Source: Roseicyclus sp. | Lineage (GTDB): Bacteria > Pseudomonadota > Alphaproteobacteria > Rhodobacterales > Rhodobacteraceae | DNA length: 64,000 nt | NCBI GenBank assembly: GCA_018401965.1 | Contig: JAGYJU010000014.1 | Location: 1-64,000 of the forward strand | Direction: 5' to 3' | Shown here: one piece after another, positions 57,323 through 64,000 of the stretch | Layout of the letters: the number at the start of each line of letters is the position of its first letter | Position numbering within the stretch: the first letter of the stretch is position 1 | Program-made: the position numbers and the translations under genes | The notes under the pieces: generated by a model | The model's input: only the letters and a program-made list of their open reading frames with translations | The model's database searches: none | What the model was told of the DNA's origin: nothing

Positions 57323-58632
57323 TCGCCCGCATCGCCGCCGCCCTGCTGGGGGTCGTGCTGGCCCTTCCGGCCCAGGCCACGATCGACATCCAAGAGGTGA
57401 CATCGCCCGGCGGCATTGACGCCTGGTTGGTTCAGGACCCGTCGATCCCCTTTGTGGCCCTGGAATTCTGGTTTGTCGGCGGCGCGGCGCTTGACCCCGC
57501 CGAGGCGCGCGGCGCGACCTACCTGATGACCGGCCTGTTGGAAGAAGGCGCGGGCGATATGGACGCCCAAGCCTTTGCCGAAGCGGTGGAAGGCCTGGCC
57601 GCCAGTTTCAGCTTCGATAGCGGGCGCGACAGCGTCACGATCAGCGCAAGGATGCTGACCCAGAACCGCGACGAGGCCGCCGATCTGTTGCGCGCGGCCC
57701 TGGTCGAGCCGGTGTTTGACCAAACGGCGATCGACCGGGTGCGGGGGCAGGTCTTGTCGATCATCGAAGGCAATGCCCGCGACCCCAACGATATCGCCTC
57801 AAGCACCTTCAGCGCCATGGCCTATGGCGATCATCCCTATGGCGCCCCGCAAGAAGGCAGCGCCGACAGCGTGGCGGCCCTGACCCGCGATGACATCGTG
57901 GCGGCGCATCGCGCGGCGCTGACCCGCGGCCGGGTGGCCGTGGGGGCGGCGGGCGACATCACCGCCGAGGACCTGGGCCTGCTGATCGACCGCATCCTTG
58001 GCGATCTGCCCCAAGACGCGCCGCCCCGGCCCGGCCCCGTTGCGCTGGACCTCGCCGGCGGCGTGACCGTGGTCGATTTTCCCAGCCCGCAATCGGTGGC
58101 GTTTTTCGGTCATGCCGGCATAGAACGGGATGATCCCGATTTCTTTGCCGCCTTTGTGCTGAACCAGGTTCTGGGCGGATCGGGGTTTCGGTCGCGGCTG
58201 ATGACCGAAGTGCGCGAGGAACGCGGGCTGACCTATGGCATCGGCAGTTTTCTTTCGCTGGCCGATCTGTCGCCCGCGATGCTGGGGCAGTTTTCGTCGT
58301 CGAACGATCTGGTCGCCGAGGCGATCGAGGTGGTGCGCGCGCAATGGGCCGATCTGGCGGCAAACGGCATCACGCAAGACGAACTGGATGCCGCCAAACG
58401 CTACATGACCGGGGAATACCCGCTGCGCTTCGATGGCAATGGCACCATCGCGGGGATTTTGGCGGCGATGCAATCCGACGACATGCCGGTGGATTACATC
58501 ACCAACCGCAATACGTATGTCGAGGCCGTGACGCTGGATGACGTGGCGCGGGTGGCCGCGCGCCTGTTGCAACCCGAGGCGCTGCATTTCGTCGTGGTGG
58601 GCCAGCCACAGGGATTATCCCCCGGAAACTGA
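57319..58632 (+). CDS. M16 family peptidase-like protein, lacking HxxEH
   Basis: A 437-residue M16 homologue with a signal peptide (MIARIAAALLGVVLALPAQA). Where the active subunit has HFVEHLMFK this one has YLMTGLLEEG, so the zinc-binding motif is lost. In M16B enzymes an inactive partner with a conserved R-Y pair forms the chamber with the active subunit. It overlaps the first gene by ATGA, which suits equimolar production. Confidence 0.9.
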   Translation: MIARIAAALLGVVLALPAQATIDIQEVTSPGGIDAWLVQDPSIPFVALEFWFVGGAALDPAEARGATYLMTGLLEEGAGDMDAQAFAEAVEGLAASFSFDSGRDSVTISARMLTQNRDEAADLLRAALVEPVFDQTAIDRVRGQVLSIIEGNARDPNDIASSTFSAMAYGDHPYGAPQEGSADSVAALTRDDIVAAHRAALTRGRVAVGAAGDITAEDLGLLIDRILGDLPQDAPPRPGPVALDLAGGVTVVDFPSPQSVAFFGHAGIERDDPDFFAAFVLNQVLGGSGFRSRLMTEVREERGLTYGIGSFLSLADLSPAMLGQFSSSNDLVAEAIEVVRAQWADLAANGITQDELDAAKRYMTGEYPLRFDGNGTIAGILAAMQSDDMPVDYITNRNTYVEAVTLDDVARVAARLLQPEALHFVVVGQPQGLSPGN

Positions 58633-58680
58633 CCCGCCGCCCCTTGGAACGACTCGGGCGGGCATGCTAGGTTTTGGGGC

Positions 58681-60510
58681 ATGTCCCTTGATGACCCCAA
58701 GATAAGCCGCCCTGTCATCCGGCAACTGGATGAAACCGCGATCAACCGGATCGCGGCGGGCGAGGTTGTGGAACGCCCGGCCTCCGCCGTGAAGGAACTG
58801 GTGGAAAACGCGCTGGATGCGGGTGCGACACGGGTTCTGATCGAAATCGCGCATGGCGGCAAAAGCCTGATCCGGGTCACCGATGACGGGTGCGGCATGG
58901 GGGCGGCGGATTTGCCGCTGGCCCTGTCGCGGCATGCCACGTCGAAAATCGACGGCTCGGATTTGTTGAACATCCAAAGCTTCGGCTTTCGCGGCGAGGC
59001 GCTTCCGTCTTTGGGCGCGGTCGGGCGGTTGAAGATCACCAGCCGCGTGCCGGGCGAGGCGGCGCATGACCTGCGCGTGACCGGTGGCGAGATGGGCGAG
59101 GTTCGCCCCGCCGCCCTGTCGCGCGGCACGGTGGTCGAATTGCGCGACCTGTTCTTTGCCACGCCCGCGCGGCTGAAATTCATGCGCGGCGACCGGGCAG
59201 AGGTGCAGGCGATCACCGATGTGGTGAAACGGCTGGCGATGGCCGAACCGGCGGTTGGCTTCACGCTCCGGGATGTGACGGAGGGCGAGCGGGTCTTGCT
59301 GCGCGCCGATCCCGAAAGCGGTGATCTGTTCGATGCGCTGGCCGGGCGGCTGCGCACGCTGATCGGGCGCGATTTCATCGACAACGCGATCAAGATCGAC
59401 ACGGGCCGCGACGGGCTTTGCCTGTTGGGCTATGCCGCGCTTCCGACGTTTTCGCGCGGTGCGGCGGTGGCACAGTTTTTCTTCGTCAATGGCCGGCCGG
59501 TGCGCGACAAGCAGCTGTATGGTGCGTTGCGCGCGGGCTACATGGATGTGCTGGCGCGCGACCGGCACCCGGCGGCGGCGCTGTTTCTGGAATGTCCGCC
59601 CGACCGGGTGGATGTCAACGTTCACCCCGCCAAGTCAGAGGTGCGGTTCCGTGACCCCGGCGCGGTCCGCGCGCTGATCGTGACGGCGCTTCGGCAGGGG
59701 CTGGCGGGTGATGGGCACCGGGCATCCTCCACGGTGGGTGATGGCGTTCTGGGCGCGTTTCGGCCCGAACCGGCCACGCCCCCCCGCGTCTACCAGATGG
59801 ACCGGCCCAGCCAGACCGCCCTGTTGCGCGCCCGCGACTGGCAGGCCCCGGCCCTGTCCGAGGCGGCGCTGCCGTGGCAGGCCACGCCATCGGCCCGGGT
59901 CGAAGACACCGCCCCCCTGCCCGAGACCACGGCCCGCCCGCTTGGCGCGGCGCGCGCGCAACTGCATGAAAACTACATCATCGCCCAGACCGACAGCGGC
60001 ATGGTGATCGTCGATGCCCATGCCGCGCATGAACGGCTGGTCTATGAACGGCTCAAGCGGCAGATGGCGGAAAACGGCATTGCCCGGCAGGCGCTGCTGA
60101 TCCCGGAAATCGTCACGCTGGGGGATGGGGCCGCGCGGTTGCTGGAGCATGCAGATGATCTGGCAGAGCTTGGCTTGATGATAGAACCCTTCGGCGCGGG
60201 CACGATCGCGGTGCGCGAAACACCGGCCGTGTTGGGCAGCGTGGCGGTGGAACCGATGCTGCGCGACATTCTCGATGAAATCGATGATCTTGGCCAATCC
60301 GAGGCGCTGCGCGCGCGGATCGACGCGGTCCTCAGCCGGGTCGCCTGTCACGGATCGGTGCGCACCGGCCGCCGCATGACCGCCGAGGACATGAACGCGC
60401 TGTTGCGCGAGATGGAGACGACACCGAAATCGGGCCAATGCAACCACGGGCGGCCCACCTTCGTCACCCTCGCGCTGGCCGATATCGAACGCCTGTTCGG
60501 GCGGACCTGA
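58681..60510 (+). CDS. mutL: DNA mismatch repair protein MutL, endonuclease type
   Basis: A 609-residue protein. The GHKL ATPase motifs are ELVENALDAGAT, VTDDGCGMG and GFRGEALPS. The C-terminal endonuclease motif appears as DAHAAHERLVYE (from D445; the usual Q is A), with CHGSVRTGRRM and CNHGRP as zinc-site elements. This fits bacteria without MutH, in which MutL itself nicks the new strand. Confidence 0.95.
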   Translation: MSLDDPKISRPVIRQLDETAINRIAAGEVVERPASAVKELVENALDAGATRVLIEIAHGGKSLIRVTDDGCGMGAADLPLALSRHATSKIDGSDLLNIQSFGFRGEALPSLGAVGRLKITSRVPGEAAHDLRVTGGEMGEVRPAALSRGTVVELRDLFFATPARLKFMRGDRAEVQAITDVVKRLAMAEPAVGFTLRDVTEGERVLLRADPESGDLFDALAGRLRTLIGRDFIDNAIKIDTGRDGLCLLGYAALPTFSRGAAVAQFFFVNGRPVRDKQLYGALRAGYMDVLARDRHPAAALFLECPPDRVDVNVHPAKSEVRFRDPGAVRALIVTALRQGLAGDGHRASSTVGDGVLGAFRPEPATPPRVYQMDRPSQTALLRARDWQAPALSEAALPWQATPSARVEDTAPLPETTARPLGAARAQLHENYIIAQTDSGMVIVDAHAAHERLVYERLKRQMAENGIARQALLIPEIVTLGDGAARLLEHADDLAELGLMIEPFGAGTIAVRETPAVLGSVAVEPMLRDILDEIDDLGQSEALRARIDAVLSRVACHGSVRTGRRMTAEDMNALLREMETTPKSGQCNHGRPTFVTLALADIERLFGRT

Positions 60511-60513
60511 ACC

Positions 60514-62001
60514 ATGGAAAACGCCCCGCTATTTTCTGTGCTGGACCGGCTGGCGGCAAGTTTGCGCGCAGCATCGCCCTTTGGCCCAACCGTTGATCCC
60601 TTACCGGCCTATCTGGTTTTGGCCACGGTCATCGCCCTGGCGCTGGGTCTGGCGTTGATCTTGCGGGGCATACGGCTGCGGCGCAGCGAACGCGGTTTGA
60701 CCGACGCCGAGGGTTTGCGCCGCCAGATCGCGGTGTTGGAGGCGCGCGCCGAACGCCTTCCGCTGCTGGAACAGGCCATGACCGAGGCGCGCGAAGAACG
60801 CGATCGCCTGCTTGGCGCGCTGAACCAGGCCGAGGCGCGGCTGGAAACCGTGGAAAAGACCCATGCCGCGCGGCTGGAAGAATTGCGCGGCCTGAATGAC
60901 GCGCTGCAAGGGCGGTTCAAGACGCTGGCAAACGAGGTGCTGGAAGGCAATTCCAAGGCCTTCCTCGACCGGGTGACGGAACGCTTCACCACGCACACGG
61001 AAACCGCGCGGGCCGAACTGGACGCGCGGCAGAAAGCCATCGACGGCATGGTCAAACCGCTGAGCGAAAAGCTGGGCGCCTTCGACACGATCCTGCGGGA
61101 AATGGAAAAGCACCGGACCGACGCCTATGGCGCGATCCGCGAACAGGTCGAACAACTGCGGCTGGGGCAATCGCAATTGTCGGGTGAAACCCGCAAGCTG
61201 GTGCAGGCGCTGCGCGCCCCCAAGACGCGCGGGCGCTGGGGCGAAATGCAGCTGCGGCAGGTGTTCGAGCTGAGCGGCATGGCCGAGCATGTGGATTTCG
61301 AGACCGAAACCAGCCACCGCACCGATGACGGGCTGCAACGCCCCGACGCGATCGTGCGGATGCCGGGCGGGCGGTCGCTGGTGATCGACGCCAAAACCTC
61401 GCTCGACGGCTATCTTGATGCGCTGGAGGCCGACACGCCCGAGGCGCGCGAGATCGCGATCAAGCGCCATGCCCGGCAGATCGCCGATCATGTGCGGATG
61501 CTGTCGTCGAAAAAATATCACGATCTCTTGGCCGACACCCCCGATTTCGTGGTGATGTTCATCCCCGGCGATGTGTTCCTGTCGGCCGCGGTGGAAAGCG
61601 ACCCGGCGCTGTTGGAACGCGCGATGGAGGCCCGCGTGGTCATCGCCACGCCATCCACCCTGATCGCGCTGCTGCGCACCATCGCCTTTGGCTGGCAGCA
61701 AGAGGCGATCGCGGAGAACGCGGTGACGATCCACCGCGAGGCCAAGGAACTTTACAGCCGCCTGGCGGTGTTCGCGGGCAACCTGCAAAAGGTCGGCGTG
61801 GCGCTGAACCGGTCGGTCGAAAGCTACAACAAGGCGATGGGATCGCTGGAGGCGCGGGTTCTGCCATCCGCCCGCAAGCTGGAGACGATGCAGGTGGTGC
61901 AGGCGCCCGCGCCCGAGTTGCAGGATGCGCCACGGGTAGAGGCGGTGCCGCGCCTGTTGACCGCGCCGGAATTGCTGGTGTCGGACAAGGACGAAGATTA
62001 G
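60514..62001 (+). CDS. rmuC: DNA recombination protein RmuC
   Basis: A 495-residue protein. One N-terminal membrane helix (residues 30-50) is followed by a long coiled coil (60-215) and the RmuC nuclease-like domain with RGRWGEMQLRQVFELSGM near 240 and VIDAKTSLDGY near 290. RmuC limits inversion at short repeats. It starts three bases after the mutL stop. Confidence 0.93.
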   Translation: MENAPLFSVLDRLAASLRAASPFGPTVDPLPAYLVLATVIALALGLALILRGIRLRRSERGLTDAEGLRRQIAVLEARAERLPLLEQAMTEAREERDRLLGALNQAEARLETVEKTHAARLEELRGLNDALQGRFKTLANEVLEGNSKAFLDRVTERFTTHTETARAELDARQKAIDGMVKPLSEKLGAFDTILREMEKHRTDAYGAIREQVEQLRLGQSQLSGETRKLVQALRAPKTRGRWGEMQLRQVFELSGMAEHVDFETETSHRTDDGLQRPDAIVRMPGGRSLVIDAKTSLDGYLDALEADTPEAREIAIKRHARQIADHVRMLSSKKYHDLLADTPDFVVMFIPGDVFLSAAVESDPALLERAMEARVVIATPSTLIALLRTIAFGWQQEAIAENAVTIHREAKELYSRLAVFAGNLQKVGVALNRSVESYNKAMGSLEARVLPSARKLETMQVVQAPAPELQDAPRVEAVPRLLTAPELLVSDKDED

Positions 62002-62006
62002 GGAGG

Positions 62007-62026
62007 GGTGCGCCCGAAGGCGCACC
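62007..62026. terminator. hairpin between rmuC and the thiolase gene
   Basis: GGTGCGCC (62007-62014) pairs with GGCGCACC (62019-62026) around CGAA. G and C runs outside extend it. It lies between convergent stops and may terminate both, though no T-tract follows. Confidence 0.5.
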
Positions 62027-62032
62027 GCCCCC

Positions 62033-63211
62033 TCACACCCGTTCGATCGCGATGGCCGTGCCTTCGCCCCCGCCGATGCAGATTGCGGCCACCCCGCGTT
62101 TCAGCCCGTGGCGCTCCAGCGCATTGAGCAGCGTCACCATGATCCGCGCGCCAGACGCCCCGATGGGATGGCCCAAGGCACAGGCCCCGCCGTGGATGTT
62201 CATCCGCTCGCGCGGCACGCCCATCTCGTGCATGAAGGCCATGGGCACCACGGCAAAGGCTTCGTTCACCTCCCACAGATCGACATCGCCGACCGACCAG
62301 CCCAGGCGGTCAAGCAGCTTGCGCGCCGCGGGCACCGGGGCGGTGGGGAACAGGTTCGGCTCCTGCGCATGGCTGGCATGGCCAAGGATGCGGGCACGGA
62401 TGGCCAGGCCCTGCGCCTCTGCCACGGCGCGCCGCGCCATCACCAGCGCCGCCGCCCCATCGGAGATCGAGGAGGAATTGGCCGCCGTCACCGTGCCATC
62501 CTTGCGGAAGGCGGGTTTGAGGGTCGGGATCTTGTCGGGCCGCGCATTGCCGGGCTGTTCGTCGGTGGTGACGGTGGTTTCGCCCTTGCGGCTGGTGACC
62601 GTGACCGGCGTGACCTCGGCCGCAAAGGCCCCGCTTTCGATCGCCTTCAGCGCGTTTTCGAGCGAGCCGACCGCGTAGTCATCCTGCGCGGCCCGCGTGA
62701 ACTGGAAAGCCTCGGCGCAATCCTCGGCAAAGGTGCCCATCAGGCGGCCCTTGTCATACGCATCCTCGAGCCCGTCGAGGAACATGTGGTCTTGTGCCTG
62801 CGCATGGCCCATGCGGGCCCCGCCGCGCATGGCGGGCAACAGATACGGGGCGTTTGACATCGATTCCATGCCCCCCGCGACAACGACATCGGACCGGCCC
62901 AGCGCCAGCTGATCCCAGGCGAACATCGCCGCCTTCATCCCCGAACCGCACATCTTGTTGAGCGTGGTGGCCGGAACCCCCTTTGGCAGACCGGCGGCAA
63001 AGCCTGCCTGCCGCGCAGGCGCCTGGCCCTGGCCCGCCGGCAGGACACAGCCCATCAACAGCTCGTCCACCGTTTCGGGCGCAACGCCCGCCCCGCGCAA
63101 CGCGGCGGCAATGGCGACACCACCCAGATCGGCAGCGCTGGCCCCGGACAGCGCACCTTGAAACCCGCCCATGGGCGTACGCGCCGCCCCTGCAATCACG
63201 ACCTCATCCAT
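62033..63211 (-). CDS. acetyl-CoA acetyltransferase (thiolase)
   Basis: A 392-residue thiolase. It has the acylated cysteine in LNKMCGSGMKAA near 88, the GGACALGHPIGASGA histidine region near 345 and the C-terminal cysteine in AICIGGGEGTA. It condenses or cleaves acetyl-CoA and acetoacetyl-CoA or longer beta-ketoacyl-CoA. Its phaA-like or atoB-like role cannot be told apart by sequence; no phaB is next to it. Confidence 0.94.
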   Translation of the reverse strand: MDEVVIAGAARTPMGGFQGALSGASAADLGGVAIAAALRGAGVAPETVDELLMGCVLPAGQGQAPARQAGFAAGLPKGVPATTLNKMCGSGMKAAMFAWDQLALGRSDVVVAGGMESMSNAPYLLPAMRGGARMGHAQAQDHMFLDGLEDAYDKGRLMGTFAEDCAEAFQFTRAAQDDYAVGSLENALKAIESGAFAAEVTPVTVTSRKGETTVTTDEQPGNARPDKIPTLKPAFRKDGTVTAANSSSISDGAAALVMARRAVAEAQGLAIRARILGHASHAQEPNLFPTAPVPAARKLLDRLGWSVGDVDLWEVNEAFAVVPMAFMHEMGVPRERMNIHGGACALGHPIGASGARIMVTLLNALERHGLKRGVAAICIGGGEGTAIAIERV

Positions 63212-63298
63212 CTTTACCCCCTAACTGGGCCCCGGGCGCTTACCGGATGGTAAGGATTCCCTCCTAGGCTTGGGAAACCTAGCAGCGCGGAGCCTGGG

Positions 63299-63643
63299 AT
63301 GAAAATGAGTTTTGAACACCGGGATGGTCTTGGCCTGCTGCGGGTCGAAGAGCCGCGCATCGACGCGAGCGTGGCCATCCAGTTCAAGGACCGGTTCCAC
63401 GACCTGACGCAAAATGGCACCGGCGACGTGATCCTGGACCTGAGCCAGGTCGATTTCCTTGATTCGAGCGGGCTGGGCGCGCTGGTCGGCGCGCGCAAAT
63501 TGCTGGGTGCTGGCCGGGTGCTGGAATTGTGCGGGCTGACCCCGACGGTGGACCGGGTGATGGTCCTGACACGGATGCACACGGTCTTTCCGATCCATCC
63601 CGATCTGGTCACGGCCCTTGCGACACGCGCCGCCACATCATGA
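63299..63643 (+). CDS. STAS domain anti-sigma factor antagonist
   Basis: A 114-residue SpoIIAA/RsbV-like protein. The phosphorylatable serine lies in VDFLDSSGLGALVG (S56 or S57). Such proteins free a sigma factor or other target by binding the anti-sigma kinase, and lose this ability when phosphorylated. Its stop overlaps the next gene by ATGA, and that gene encodes the cognate kinase. Confidence 0.92.
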   Translation: MKMSFEHRDGLGLLRVEEPRIDASVAIQFKDRFHDLTQNGTGDVILDLSQVDFLDSSGLGALVGARKLLGAGRVLELCGLTPTVDRVMVLTRMHTVFPIHPDLVTALATRAATS

Positions 63644-64000
63644 CCGGCCCGGGGCCGATCCCCGGCGTCATCGGGCCAAGGCCTTGGGGCCTGACCTTGC
63701 GCTTTGCGGCCACGCCTGTGGCGGTGCGCGCGGCCCTTTCTGCGGTGGATGCCGGGCTGGCCGATGCGGGGGCGCCGGATGATCTGCGGGCGCGGGCCCA
63801 GATCGCCCTTGCAGAGGCCTGCAACAACATCGTTGAACATGCCTATCCCAGACATCCCCCCCCGACAGAGGCCCATATCCGTCTGGACATCGCGGCTGAT
63901 CTGGGGGGGTTGCAGATCACGCTGCGCGACCGGGGCCGGGCCATGCCGGACGGGCCCCTTCCGGGGCGGGAATTGCCGCCGCTTGATCCGGGCGACATCG
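63640..64000 (+). CDS. anti-sigma factor serine kinase (RsbW-like ATPase), 3' cut by window end
   Basis: A partial protein of about 120 residues, open to the end of the window. The HATPase N-box is IALAEACNNIVEHAYP near 68 and the G1-like motif RDRGRAMPDGPLP near 105. With the STAS protein it forms a partner-switching pair controlling a sigma factor or another response. No sigma factor is visible in the window. Confidence 0.88.
   Translation, partial: MTGPGPIPGVIGPRPWGLTLRFAATPVAVRAALSAVDAGLADAGAPDDLRARAQIALAEACNNIVEHAYPRHPPPTEAHIRLDIAADLGGLQITLRDRGRAMPDGPLPGRELPPLDPGDI

Noticed and set aside
1..64000. Prophage, transposon, toxin-antitoxin or defence system
   Set aside because: I looked for integrases, transposases, terminal repeats, paired small genes and helicase or nuclease islands on both strands and found none. 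The tRNA at the left edge shows no attachment-site repeat within the window.

Overview
The window is a GC-rich, gene-dense bacterial chromosome segment. Gene content and order point to the alphaproteobacterial family Rhodobacteraceae (Roseobacter-type): lspA followed by a DUF3035 lipoprotein and two M16 peptidase genes, a heparinase II/III-like gene between an rRNA methyltransferase and purH, a DUF1674 protein, an RTX protein and PhoX. No exact genus can be read from the sequence. I see no prophage, insertion sequence, CRISPR array or replication origin. It reads as core chromosome with two accessory catabolic blocks near the left end.
Layout. 1-530: end of a tRNA-Met and a RidA protein. 776-6815: an NMT1-type ABC importer followed by a cytosine-deaminase-like amidohydrolase, an FAD-linked oxidase and a flavodoxin-fold reductase, behind a leader that can fold. 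This is an uncharacterised catabolic unit. 6922-8361: a soluble chemotaxis receptor. 8369-19937: a galactoside regulon. A nine-gene minus-strand unit (binding protein, two permeases, GH4 alpha-galactosidase, SDR dehydrogenase, DgoK, DgoA, SMP-30 lactonase, GH42 beta-galactosidase) faces an IclR regulator and the transporter ATPase. Together they would import alpha- and beta-galactosides, hydrolyse them and send galactose through the De Ley-Doudoroff route to pyruvate and glyceraldehyde-3-phosphate. The galactonate dehydratase is not in the window.
20041-32067: a GT8-like glycosyltransferase, a divergent Lrp/ald pair, MsrQ-like protein, MscL, YtoQ, then the translation cluster rpmI-rplT-(methyltransferase)-pheS-pheT, and pyruvate kinase with two small envelope genes. 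32260-40052: N-formylglutamate amidohydrolase, DUF1244, an RluA-type enzyme, aldehyde dehydrogenase, 1-Cys peroxiredoxin, an L,D-transpeptidase and PhoX. 40217-48448 (mostly minus strand): pnp, rpsO, an RTX protein, a haloacetate-dehalogenase-like hydrolase, DUF1643, truB, a phosphodiester-glycosidase-like protein and rbfA. 48570-64000: dapB, rsmB, heparinase-like, purH, lspA, DUF3035, two M16 genes, mutL, rmuC, a thiolase, and a STAS/anti-sigma-kinase pair cut by the window end.
Quality note. Eight genes, including the housekeeping genes pnp and rbfA, are each broken by a single-base indel next to or in a short homopolymer (seven extra bases, one missing). The most economical reading is residual sequencing error. 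I therefore give each as one gene spanning both frames.
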